Both the position numbers and the translations under genes were made by a program. From positions 15,532,047-15,596,046 of the forward strand of contig NC_054545.1 of NCBI RefSeq assembly GCF_017654505.1: a stretch of 64,000 nucleotides of DNA. The letters run 5' to 3'. A model generated the notes under the pieces. That model ran no database searches, was not told the origin of the DNA, and worked only from the letters and a program-made list of their open reading frames with translations. Shown here one piece after another: positions 49,011 through 60,605 of this stretch. The DNA is from Polyodon spathula. Its lineage: Eukaryota; Chordata; Actinopteri; Acipenseriformes; Polyodontidae. The number at the start of each line of letters is the position of its first letter. Positions within the stretch are counted from its first letter, which is position 1.

Positions 49011-49285
49011 CAGCTATGACCAAACATTTTGCATTACCCTATAAAAATGTTGCTTTATAAAGTCAAATGAAACCTGCTGAAGATTGTTACATTAACATAT
49101 TGAGTTACATGCCATTTGTAGTTTTCCATATGCTTAATGAAAAAAAACTGACAAAAACTGAAAAATGTGACATTTCGAAACCTAACATGAATACTCTTAT
49201 GTCTACCGGTACACGTTTGCAAAGTCATTTCTGTAGTTTCTTTGATTACATGATTTTAAATAAAATATGTAAATTATGTTCATAT
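49011..49285 (+). mobile_element. Tc1-derived MITE, 3'-truncated copy
   Basis: Begins at the TA-flanked terminus CAGCTATGACCAAACATTTT and aligns, in order, with the reverse complement of 22264-22554 to about 49285, where homology stops. The second terminus is missing. Confidence 0.6.
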
Positions 49286-49689
49286 AAAGAAATGTTACAG
49301 AAGAAATGGAGGCTGAGAAGTGTACTTCTATTTCACTTCCAAAAAAAAGATGATTCCTACTTTGTTGTTCTGAGATGCATATGACCATCCTGCAGATTCA
49401 CGTAAACCATTAAGGTATGGCTTGAATCTCAGCACATGACCCGGAGAACACTGAGCTCCATGCACTCTTTCTGATCTTTACATAACGTGGTAATCACTAT
49501 TTCCTTCTATTTAAGCTGCAGCATTAAAAGATTCCCTTACATAACTCCTCCAAACTGAGAACACAGAGGGATATCAGGAAAGCAGCTCTGACCAGCTTTC
49601 CCATCAAAATACTAGAACTCATTTCTGAAACTGTACCAAACAATCACAGAGGTGAGCATCAAGCACTACAGAAGAACACTCAGATAAGG

Positions 49690-49855
49690 GGAGCAGAGAT
49701 AAAACATATCTTAAAGTATTCGGGCAGTAAAGCAATGGAAAAGCCCAGGCAGGCATGATAAAGCATAAAATGTTGTTAATCCAAGGTAAATTATTGTAAA
49801 AACTAGGAAAACAAGTTCTATAAAGTGCAGAATGAATATTACTGTCATACATTAT
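49690..49855 (+). repeat. GTAAAGCATAG-type dispersed repeat, diverged
   Basis: Plus strand: GCAGTAAAGCAATGGAAAAG, GGCATGATAAAGCATAAAAT, and CCAAGGTAAATTATTGTAAA, in the same order as the better copies. Confidence 0.45.
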
Positions 49856-50246
49856 GGAAGAAAATAATACTTACAGTACAGCAGTTGCGAACATAAACTT
49901 ATTTTTAACTCAAGTGCACTTAGCCAAAGTCTTTACTGGGTTATCTTAAATCAATATAATAAACCCTTGCTCCTACTGACCCACCATAAGCAGTCCTAAA
50001 CATATCAAGTCACGGTGAAATGACTGCTCTCATGAGACCGACATGCTGTATACTAAACTCTCTGAAAACTTTGATGTAACATGATCTTACTCAACTGCAC
50101 ATCTGATTTTATATAAAAAAAAATATATATATTAGAAATGAAAATAGTAAGTTAGAAAATAAAATAAATAACACCTAGTCACATTCTTCACACATGTTTC
50201 GACTATGCACCTATATGGCGCACATTATGTCATGATGACACACCCA

Positions 50247-51532
50247 CCGTCGCAGGCAAAAGTAGTTGGGCAGTTAATTAAAAAAAAGAGAAACACCACT
50301 AAGAAAGTGATTTCTATAATTTCTAATTGATCTATTGAAAGATATACATTAAATCAGAGACTCAGCTTTATAACAAAACAACACTATTACCTAACATGCA
50401 TAAAATGAGAAATAACATGCAACAACTAATTTCCTACTTTGACAAAAGTATTTGGGCAATCAACATATTTTGTATGAAACCCATTCCACTACCAGAAAAA
50501 TAGCAGAAAGACTCAGTTTACCGAAACACAGGAGAACAGGAACTACTGCAACCAGCTGCAGGTGTAGAAGACCAAGAAGGATTTATGCAAAATCTGGAAG
50601 AATTCTTAGAGATGCCCGGCAAAATCCTTGGATTACTGTGACAGATTTGACAAGAATTCACAACCAAACAATTCAACGACACCTTAACTAGATGAGTGTC
50701 CATGGTTGAAAACCAAGATGCAAACCTTTGTTAAAAACAATACACTAAAGAAATTGACTGTTTTCCATTGAATACTTGAAGTTCTTCAACCAAATTTTAT
50801 GGTCAGACGAATCCAAAATATAACTTTTTTCACCAAGAAATTAACAATATGTTTGGAGAAAGAGAGGAGCAGAATTTAAAGAAAAGTTGACCATGCCGGG
50901 TGTTAAACATGGTGGAGGTTGTGTGATGGTATTTCATCCTCAGGCACTGGCGACCTTTGTATTGTAAAAGGATCAATGAATGCTGCAAAATATCAATACA
51001 TTTTGCACTCTCATTCATTACTACCAGTGCTAGAAGACTTATTGCACAGAAGTTTGTATTCCAGCAGGTTTAACAACCCTAAGCATTCTATGAAGTCTAC
51101 AAAAGAATTGCTGAAAAAAATGATGAGTACATCTCAGTCCCCAGACTTGAATCACATTGAGATGAAACCAAAAGGAAACCAAAGTTAACTGCAGAACTCA
51201 AAGCTGTATGTGTTGAAGAATGGGCAAAAACATCTCTGGAAAGATGTCAGGAACTGGTTTCAACACACAAAAAAAGACTGCAAACTGTAAAGGAAGCAAA
51301 GGATGGGCACATGAAATACAAATGTATGGGTGCCCAAATACTTTTGTCATGAAATTATTAAATTAGTTTTTCATTTTATGCATGTTATGTAATAATGCGT
51401 TGTTTTGTTATAAAGCTGAATCTCTAATGTATATCTTTCAATAGAACAATACGAAATTACAGAAATCACTTTTGTTGTGGTTTTTCTCTTTTTTTTTTTT
51501 TTTAACTACCCAGATACTTTTGTCTGTGACTG
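50247..51532 (+). mobile_element. Decayed Tc1-like transposon, third family
   Basis: The right end, reverse-complemented, is CAGTCACAGACAAAAGTATC followed by TGGGTAGTT; the left end is CCGTCGCAGGCAAAAGTAGT followed by TGGGCAGTT. The inverted repeats are about 200 bp and also contain an inner copy of the motif (GACAAAAGTATTTGGGCA), again an IR/DR layout. TA follows the right end; the left TA has mutated to CA. Transposase remnants lie between 50452 and 51340: a helix-turn-helix-like stretch, WSDESKI at about 50805, a glycine-rich box near 50900 and PDLNHIE near 51150, in different frames with stops. Confidence 0.85.
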
Positions 51533-54500
51533 TATATATGTTATATTAATATGGGGAACTACAAAATGAAAGTCAAATTTACTAGAGTAGACACTTACAA
51601 GGGAGACAAAACAGCTGGAAAACAGAACCTGTGCTAAACACACTACTTGATATAGTCAGTTAATTAAAACCTATATATAAGATGTCCAACTGAAACAAAT
51701 CAATATTAGGTACTACGCAACACGCCTGTTCTGTTTAATACATAGATATGGGTTTGAGTGTGAGGTGCAGCTGCAGCCCTTTGACACATTAGCATGTTGC
51801 AAGCTGACTCATTATTATTGAACACACGTCGCTTGATTTGACCTTGTTAACAATTAAAGTGTAATGAATCATTTGGCATGTCTCTGAGCTGCAACATGAA
51901 CACTTTGAAACACTTTTTATGCGATAACTGTGCTTAATAAGAAGTCAAATCAATTTAGATTGGCTTTTGGTAATTGTACGGTTACCATTCTTTACTGAGA
52001 GTAGATTTTATTTCAAAGGGTAATGACTGGGGCCTCTCTATCATAACAACGCTGTCACAAAATTCTGAAGTTTTTATTTTTACTTTGACTTAACTGCCTT
52101 TTTACCTGACCCCAGGGCGTTACATTCACTTCCTGTGCAGCAAGTATGCATACCCCAACCCTAACACTCATTCTGAGAATTCATGTGGACCAGTACTATC
52201 GTCGCTTATATTTATTGTGTGGTAGCAGGGCTAATGGGAAAACAAAAAAATCAAACACAAAAGTTAATTGAGAAGGGATAAGAAGCAATATATGCTTCTA
52301 CGTACCATATGTTGAAAATGACACCATTGCAAAAAATACATGGTTGGTGAAAATGGCAAATGTATCACAAAGTCTACTGCAATGCCATGCATTGTATGAT
52401 GAGTGGCAATTATCTCTTCAGGAATACTAAAATCCACCTGTGCTTTGCTAAAAAGACAACAAAACAAACAAAAAAAAGCTTCAAATAATGTATGCTCATT
52501 TAAGATCTCTACACTTTGCAGTTTTGTAACATTACCAGGGGTAAATACTTTGTGAATATGACCTTTAACATAAATACTGGTACCTGGTTATTGGTACCTG
52601 TACAAAAGATCAATCAATAAATATATATTTGATGCAGAAGGTTACGTGTATGCTTTAAATCTAACTAAAGACATAGATGTTGACATAAAAAATAAAAAAA
52701 ACAGCCTTGTTCAATTAGTAACTTATACAGAAACACTGTTAAGGAAATGGTAAAAAAGGCACTTCTGAATATTTTGTAAAAAAGATTTATCTTAAATAGT
52801 TTTGTTATTGTTATTGAAGTATACACGTATCAAGTCAACACAGGGGGTAATGAGAATGACATATTGTAGCATATTGTATACAAGCTAAACAGTATCATTT
52901 TGTTGGTGCTCTGATTTCATGTCATATGACCATACAAGTGTACTTTTTTCAAGCTAGAACTAGTAGCCTCCAAGATAATTGTTCAGGATCCTGTGCATGA
53001 GTGAAACTTCAATAAAATGTGGATTAAAAAATAAATAATAATAATGACCACAGGCCCTGACCTGTCCAGTCTCAAGACTGATTAACAACGTCTTCAGCCG
53101 AGTGTGTTTACGTGCCTGTTTCCAAGGAGATGGCTGTGTCACACTGGGTAACAGGCAACACACCCAGGGTATTGGCGAGCGAGTAAACAGGGTACTGACG
53201 AGTGAGCAAGGTGCTGGTGGGTATAACAGGCAGTACATTCCCCACCCACAGTGGTGTAAGTTCAGCTAAAGCGATGGGAATGATGGCATTCCAGCCAGGC
53301 TTTGGGGTGTACTGAGATCCAGAAGGCTCTCAATGGAAAAGGGACACATTTTGTCTAAACAGAACAGCTTTGTTGCATTAGTCCAAACATGCAGTGGCAT
53401 TTAGACATGATGAACTAGTCCCAGAAACGTCTCCAGCAAAATGCTCTACAGTTCCGTGTCTTTGTGAGGACGCCTGGTGCCTCTACAGAGCCCTTGTTCG
53501 ATTTAATACTGTGTGTCAGCTGCTAACATTACCTAGGGCAACTTCAGCAGTGGTGGTGTTTTTTTTTTTTTGTAACAGTGTAGCCACTTTCTGTTTTTCA
53601 TAAATAGCACCAATAGCAATGCCATAATAATTTTAATTTGAAGCACTAGGAGTTCAATTAATCTAAATAAAGTCAGATTGAAATAACACCACTATTTATT
53701 TAATTAAAAAAAACATCTAATAATGCCTCTGAGTCTCTTTAGATTTATGGAAACACCAGGAAGAGTAATGCCTTAAATATTTCAGCAATGGTGGCATTTA
53801 GATACATCACTGTTTAGACCAATTGTGTTTGCTCTGAAGTTATTTCTAGATGTGCAATACTGGGAAAAGCACCATACCTAATGAGAAATCTCTATTTGTT
53901 CAAAGAGTTAAATGGCAGTTAAATTCTGATACATCAACAGAAATACAATACAAAGTCACTGTAGTTCACAATAGTCTTCCCAAGTTTTGTGTGATTGAAC
54001 TCATTTTGTCTCTCTGCTTTACAAATGTAGACATGGTGATGGTTCAAGTATATCCAATCCATGTTAGCAAGTGAAGTTAATGAGACTAAAGAACCTTGAG
54101 TGTAAACTGAATATTCCTCTTATGAGAACAAAGATAGGCAAGACATCTTTCACCTACAGAGCTCCTGAGTGCTGGACTCAGATACCATTTGACATTCACA
54201 ATGCAGCTTCACAGTAAATTTAAATATTTCACTCATTATTTTATATAAATCACTGACCAATGACAAATGTGTGCGAGAATGGATGGTTATATATATAATA
54301 TATATAATGAAAAATATTTTGTATATTGTATACTGCAACCCAATATACAATGATTAACTCTTCTTAGTAAATATCCCCAATGCACTGCCAAGGATACAGT
54401 ATACTGTTTGCTTGTTGCTTTCAGTTCCAAGCTGAACCAAGGTCACACAAAGCAAAGTGAAGCATAGAGCATTTTAGAATAAAAACAAAGCAATTAACAA

Positions 54501-54547
54501 AATGAATTCAGTTTCAAGCAAATTAGAAGAGCCGCTCATTTTGATTC

Positions 54548-55018
54548 ATGCCAGTGGATTGTTTTGGAAGAGATCACATGCTGAGTCAGGAGGCTCGCAG
54601 AGTAGCAAACATGGCAGAAACACTGCATGAGAAAATGAACAATAAAAGGTCTTTCAATAGAATATATTCACCACGTCACATTCCTTCATACAGAGGGCTT
54701 TGGAAAGTTGTCAATTACTGTATTTACTGGCAAAAACATTTAGCACATTCAAACCAACAAGAGAGTCACATACAAAAACAACAAAGAGGAGGTTGGATTA
54801 CAAAAAAGAAGAGGACAGGATACGAGTCAAAAAGGATTTGTTTGGCACAAGCTTGGCTTGAAAGATGGATTTTTATGTCAGCACATAATGTTGTAAACAA
54901 TATGCCCTCCTCAAAAGATAGCGACTTGCTGCTTTCCTACAGCTCTCCTCTGTACTTGAAACTGGATCTTGGGTCTGTGCCCAGTAAAATTTTGAATAAT
55001 AATGGTGATTTCATTTGA
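54548..55018 (+). other. Unrecognised 156-codon open frame in an FMN1 intron
   Basis: Starts at an ATG and is antisense to FMN1. The peptide is Lys, Ser and Asn rich, with an N-terminal stretch (MLSQEARRVANMAETLHEKM) that could form a helix, and no domain, signal peptide or membrane segment that I recognise. It has no obvious splice partners or poly-A signal. It is longer than most spurious frames in the window, but long chance frames are expected in 64 kb. Function unknown; it is probably not a gene. Confidence 0.12.
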
Positions 55019-55132
55019 ACTGCAAGCTACCGCTCATCGCTCTATTTAATATGCAACCCCTCCAGAGCAACAGCCACCTTCATTTTATGCTTTATCAATA
55101 TTTTGTAAACCAGTGCTTTTTACTTGTTTCTT

Positions 55133-55149
55133 TGTGTGTGTGTGTGTGG

Positions 55150-55211
<62 letters not shown>
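55133..55211 (+). repeat. (TG)n(AT)n microsatellite
   Basis: About eight TG units followed by about 30 AT units. Confidence 0.95.
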
Positions 55212-55216
<5 letters not shown>

Positions 55217-55345
55217 CACACCGGGGTAAGTCTGCCACTTGCAGGACCATTTCCACTGTCTTCTTTGGTGTAAGATAGAATCACAGGACCACAGAAATGA
55301 AATAAAACAGCACAATATCTATCTCTGTTAGGAGATCTGACTTCA

Positions 55346-55364
55346 CTCTCTCTCTCTCTCTCTC
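55346..55364 (+). repeat. CT microsatellite
   Basis: About nine CT units. Confidence 0.9.
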
Positions 55365-55812
55365 TTGTATATATCTTATACACTGGGTAGCTAAGCTACT
55401 TACCAGTTTTAAATCTGTTCCTCTGTATTTCTTTTTGTCTTTTCCTTAACTTCTCCTTTCTCCACAAAGTCTAACCACAACCACCATAAGCCTCCCCCAA
55501 CTCGACCCTGAACAAAGGAGATAATTTCCTTTTATTGTCAACCAGCCCAGCCACTTACAAAACTAACACCTCTTAAACACCTGCAGCTGTGCTGGTTTAC
55601 ATTTCACTTAAACCCTATGTACTCCTGGCCCTTGTAGTTTCTTTGGTGGCTGCCATTTTTGTAGGCCCTAATAACTACACCTCCTGCATTGTCTCTTGGG
55701 AGATGTAGTCTTTCCCTGCTCAGTCCGGCACTTTCCAGTGCCCTGGTCCTGTACAGCATAATATGCTAGGACCCACATATTTAACATTCGTGACCAGCCC
55801 ACGTCTGATCAC

Positions 55813-55846
55813 AATATATATATATACACACACACACACACATACA

Positions 55847-55924
<78 letters not shown>
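55813..55924 (+). repeat. Compound AT/CA microsatellite
   Basis: AT units, then about nine CA units, then about 40 AT units with one interruption. Confidence 0.95.
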
Positions 55925-55927
<3 letters not shown>

Positions 55928-55950
55928 AAAAAATGTACATATTAATTAGA

Positions 55951-56325
55951 TTTTTGAAAGGTTATTTATTTGAAGCTGTTGAAGAAGATACTTCAATACT
56001 TCAATGATTGAATGAATTAAGTTAACATTGAAAACATGTCAATAATACAAAAAGCATATAAATGAAAAAATGTACTCAGGAAGAATCATTGTTTGAAAAT
56101 CTAAATGTCCTGAACAGTTTATCCTACAAGGACTCTCAGGAGCATGCATTCCTTCATGCATTCCTTCATACATTCCTTCATGCATTCCTTCATGCATTCC
56201 TTCATACATTATGGAAACGAGTGCATGATGCGGTCGCCAATTATGTTGTTTATAAATGCTATGAAAAAAATACAATGAAAAATCCAAAACACATCTAACA
56301 TGATGTGCCCATCTATGAAGTGAAC
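55951..56325 (+). repeat. Unnamed dispersed repeat, copy 2
   Basis: Aligns in blocks with 40205-40690 in the same orientation. It is shorter because several internal blocks are deleted, and it carries an expanded 12-bp array where copy 1 has a single TGTTCCTTCAATG-like segment. Confidence 0.6.
56146..56210 (+). repeat. 12-bp minisatellite, about 5.5 units
   Basis: Units of GCATTCCTTCAT, with A for G in some. The length is a multiple of three, so on the minus strand it reads as a spurious MHEG/MYEG peptide repeat. Confidence 0.9.
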
Positions 56326-56469
56326 ACCGTTGACACAGACACATCAGAGATTGATTACTTATTGTGTTTTAATAATCTTCTTAAACATTTATCCTGGTGA
56401 TAAATTAGTTAAAAAGTTAACATTATCAGTGTCATTTTATTACAGTTCTCTGTGTTTTTTATGTGTTAA

Positions 56470-56486
56470 ATATATATATATATATA
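56470..56486 (+). repeat. AT microsatellite
   Basis: About eight AT units. Confidence 0.85.
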
Positions 56487-57228
56487 GGTGTCATTGATTA
56501 TACCACAGTACTATCTATATATATAGTATCTGTGGATACTGTATGTGCAGCAGTAGCAATGTGCAATACATGCACAGTACTTTGGTCTTGAACATTTGTA
56601 CATTTTACATTCACTTTACAAAAAGCTCTGCTCGTTGCCTTACATACTGCGTACCGGAGTAGATCACTTGACAGGTTAAATGGTTCTGCTCCCTCGCACC
56701 CCCCCTGGCTCATGATGTGCCTGCCTTATTTCCTAGTGTTTCCTAATAAAGTGTAGACTTAAAATGTTCAAAGTTTCAATGAGAACAGCCAATGCAATGA
56801 AGCAACCTGAAACCAATCCTGCCAGCTCTGTGGTGGAATGATGCATTCACGCTCTCATGGAGACTGAAGCTTTGATTTGACCGACCAGCCTTCACACTCA
56901 ATCCCACTCAGCGTTGATGACAAACAGCCCTAGTCTCCTTCTCCGTTAGCATAAAAAAAAAACCTCTGGACCAGGCTTGTTTGGGCTTGCAGTCAGGGTT
57001 GATAATGCACAACAACAAATATGATTCAGTACCAATTAACACTTACTGTAAGGGTGGAGAAAGAGCTTTGTCATTTGACTGCCTTTGTGTTGGGATTAAG
57101 CTTCATTCACTCAGTGGCCTGTGAGTACCCTAATTTCTTTCCATCTTTTATATTACTAACAGTAAGCCTGTTATGTTTAAATACATCAATCAAAGTATGT
57201 ATCTGCTCGCATGGAATTTAAGTGTGCA

Positions 57229-57233
57229 TATAT

Positions 57234-57299
<66 letters not shown>
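57229..57299 (+). repeat. AT microsatellite
   Basis: About 35 AT units with one GAT interruption near the start. Confidence 0.95.
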
Positions 57300-57302
<3 letters not shown>

Positions 57303-58988
57303 CTCTATAAGGAAGGCCCGGTGTCTTCATGTTATCCTTACATTAGTTGTAATCTCTTTTTAGGAAAGCAATTTTGTGCTTAGCTGGCCACTGTTGAGTC
57401 AACATTTGTCTTTTTCATTTTTTCAACACCCAAGACAAAGTTTTTGGTTCATCCCAAAAGGAAAACATTTAGAAAAATGAAATCTTGTTAAGTCAATGAA
57501 CCACCTCTTTACAGCGCCATCCCTGTCCCAGGAAATAGGAAACAGCTTCTCAGCCAGTCAGCACGAGGCACCAGTCTGCCGACGCTGCTCCATCCCAATT
57601 CACTCCACTTGGCTACCCTTCACTGGTGGGCTTAGACCTGGCAGTTCCCATGCTGTACACTAGTGCAAATGGCATGCTAACAAGTCATTCCAATTACAGC
57701 TTTACACACTGTGTCATACCTTCTACTGATATTTTTAATGTAATGCAGCTGGAACAAAACCTTGCTATTTGCTATGCTATTTCCTTGTTACAGTTACAAT
57801 CAAACTTCTAGACACATGAAGACAATACCTAGCCACACCACAGCATTAGCATAAGAGCAAAAAAGCAAATCACATATTCACTGCGTCAACACAGAACAGC
57901 TGATTTCAGGCTATTAGGTACGATATTTATCTAACAAGTAACGTCAGCACAAACACCCTACGACTTGTGAAACACAGAGTAGGGGTATGCCAGCGATAAC
58001 GGAACTAATTTCAAATGAGGGATATAAATCTCCATGGGTAAACAGTGTTTGGAAACAGTTACATTTTTTAAAGTATCTGAAATGTATTTATATAATGGTG
58101 TGGACTGTACTTCATTAAATTTGAGCGATTGTCCCATGGTCACATTTCCACCATCACAATAGACAAGGGATTAACTAAGAATCTTCTTCTCAAAGCATTT
58201 GATTCAAGTCTGTAATTGACTCCTATTTTAAAAGGAGGAACATACCTGTTCATTTTACAAACCCGGAACCAATCTCACCAAACGCGTCATCATTTTGTAA
58301 ACACCGATGTTTATATATAGGACTAATTTATACACATTGTTTTAAGAAGGGCTAATTTAGATATTTCGCTAACAAATATTAAAATGAAAAAACAGAAATG
58401 TTTATAAATCAATGTTGACAAAATTAGAAAAATGACTTTGCAATTAAGAGTAAAATCCATGAACGACCCGCTTGGTTTAATCAAGAGCCTCTCTCAACTC
58501 TCTGAGTGCATATAAGACAGAATTACATATCCAGTAGCAATGCATATATCATAAACATAAACAGACACCATCTAAACAGCAGCAGATTCAAACAGTAAAC
58601 TCAATATGAATCCAGCTGGGGTTTTTCACATGCCTGGGTGATTTACAGACCTTTTTAAAATCACTGAATACAATAATAATAGAAAACAGCTGGTACTGCA
58701 TGTAGATTCTAGGTTGGCAGTATGAACAACTGTTTTCATTTTAAAAGGAATCATTTCAGCGCTATATAACACCTGGCGGTGTAGATCTCCTTCAATGTAG
58801 CACAAATAGAAGCAAACTACTGTATGCAGAATGTGACTTGCAGGGCCTCTCGGTTTTTGCTGTACTAACATTTTGTTCTACTTTCAGGTACAATTGTTGC
58901 TAATTGTGCCCTGGAGCACTTTGAACACTGGATAATAAAACAGACAGTTCACAGACAAAGCACTGTTTGTAACTTTAATACAAATGTA

Positions 58989-60605
58989 CAGTGGCTTGCG
59001 AAAGTATTGACCCCCCTTGGCATTTTTCCTATTTTGTTGCCTTACAACCTGGAATTAAAATTGATTTTTATTTGGATTTCATGTAATGGACATACACAAA
59101 ATAGTCCAAATTGGTGAAGTAAAATGAAAAAAATAACTTGTTTAAAAAAATTCTAAAAAATAAATAACGGAAAAGTGGTGCGTGCATATGTATTCACCCC
59201 CTTTGCTATTAAGCCTCTAAATAAGATCTGGTGCAACCAGTTACCTTCAGAAGTCACATAATTAGTTAAATAAAGTCCACCTGTGTGCAATCTAAGTGTC
59301 ACATGATCTGTCACATGATGTCAGTATATAGACACCTGTTCTGAAAAGCCCCAGAGTCTGCAACACCACTAAGCAAGGGGCATCACCAAGCAAGCGGCAC
59401 CATGAAGATCAAGGAGCTCACCAAACAGGTCAGGAACAAAGTTGTGGAGAAGTACAGATCAGGGTTGGGTTATAAAAAAATATCCGAAACTTTGAACATC
59501 CCACGGAGCACCATTAAAGCCATTATTAAAAAATGGAAAGAATATGGCACCACAACAAACCTGGCAAGAGAGGGCCACCCACCAAAACTCACGGACCAGG
59601 CAAGGAGGGCATTAATCAGAGAGGCAACAAAGAGACCAAAGATAACCCTGAAGGAGCTGCAAAGCTCCACAGCAGAGATTGGAGTATCTGTCCATAGGAC
59701 CACTTTAAGCCGTACACTCCACAGAGCTGGGCTTTACGGAAGAGTGGCCAGAAAAAAGCCATTGCTTAAAGAAAAAAATAAGCAAACATGTTTGGTGTTC
59801 GCCAAAAGGCATGTGGGAGACTCCCCAAACATATGGAAGAAAGTACTCTGGTCAGATGAGAATAAAATTGAGCTTTTTGGCCATCAAGGAAAACGCTATG
59901 TCTGTCGCAAACCCAACACCTCTCATCACCCCGAGAACACCATCCTCGGATGTTTTGCATCAGCAGGGACTGGGAAACTGGTCAGAATTGAAGGAATGAT
60001 GGATGGTGCTAAATACAGGAAAATTCTTGAGGGAAACCTGTTTCAGTCTTCCAGAGATTTGAGACTGGGACGGAGGTTCACCTTCCAGCAGGACAATGAC
60101 CCTAAGCATACTGCTAAAGCAACACTCGAGTGGTTTAAGGGGAAACATTTAAATGTCTTGGAATGGCCTAGTCAAAGCCCAGACCTCAATCCAACTGAGA
60201 ATCTGTGGTATGACTTAAAGATTGCTGTACACCAGCGGAACCCATCTAACTTGAAGGAGCTGGAGCAGTTTTGCCTTGAAGAATGGGCAAAAATCCCAGT
60301 GGCTAGATGTGCCAAGCTTATAGATACATACCCCAAGAGACTTGCAGCTGTAATTACTGCAAAAGGTGGCTCTACAAAGTATTGACTTTGGGGGGGGTGA
60401 ATACTTATGCACGCTCAAGTTTTCTGTTTTTTTTGTCTTATTTCTTGTTTGTTTCACAATAAAAAATATTTTGCATCTTCAAAGTGGTAGGCATGTTGTG
60501 TAAATCAAATGATACAAACCCCCAAAAAATCCATTTTAATTCCAGGTTGTAAGGCAACAAAATAGGAAAAATGTCAAGGGGGGTCAATACTTTTGCAAGC
60601 CACTG
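58989..60605 (+). mobile_element. Full-length Tc1-like transposon with open transposase frame
   Basis: Flanked by TA on both sides (58987-58988 and 60606-60607). The terminal repeats start CAGTGGCTTGCGAAAG and CAGTGGCTTGCAAAAG, continue with TATTGACCCCCCTTG, and extend inward about 200 bp, with an inner GTATTCACCCCC motif near 59189-59200 mirrored near 60393-60405 (IR/DR layout). It carries one open transposase gene (59402-60385). It is the best preserved mobile element of the window and inserted in the long intron of FMN1 in the opposite orientation to the gene. Confidence 0.95.
59402..60385 (+). CDS. Tc1-like transposase, 327 aa, open but lacking the glycine-rich box
   Basis: The ATG-started frame has no internal stop. 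Residues 1-115 form the paired DNA-binding region: a first helix-turn-helix (GLGYKKISETLNIPRSTIKA, 21-40), a basic GRPR-like linker here read as EGHPPKL (57-63), and a second helix-turn-helix (81-110). GRVARKKP (113-120) is the usual nuclear-localisation region. The catalytic triad is D152 (WSDENKIELFG), D231 (QQDNDPKHT) and E266 (PTENLW) with 34 residues between the last two, the DD34E signature. The stretch between D152 and D231 is about 12 residues shorter than in Sleeping Beauty-type enzymes: PENTI runs directly into LGCFAS, so the conserved [12 protein letters not shown] glycine-rich box is deleted in frame. Family length is about 340 residues. The enzyme is therefore probably inactive despite its open frame. 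Confidence 0.93.
   Translation: MKIKELTKQVRNKVVEKYRSGLGYKKISETLNIPRSTIKAIIKKWKEYGTTTNLAREGHPPKLTDQARRALIREATKRPKITLKELQSSTAEIGVSVHRTTLSRTLHRAGLYGRVARKKPLLKEKNKQTCLVFAKRHVGDSPNIWKKVLWSDENKIELFGHQGKRYVCRKPNTSHHPENTILGCFASAGTGKLVRIEGMMDGAKYRKILEGNLFQSSRDLRLGRRFTFQQDNDPKHTAKATLEWFKGKHLNVLEWPSQSPDLNPTENLWYDLKIAVHQRNPSNLKELEQFCLEEWAKIPVARCAKLIDTYPKRLAAVITAKGGSTKY

Noticed and set aside
55015..55945. Frames with long Ile-Tyr repeats
   Set aside because: Translations of AT microsatellites.
56039..56344. Frame with MHEG/MYEG peptide repeats
   Set aside because: Translation of the 12-bp minisatellite inside a dispersed repeat.
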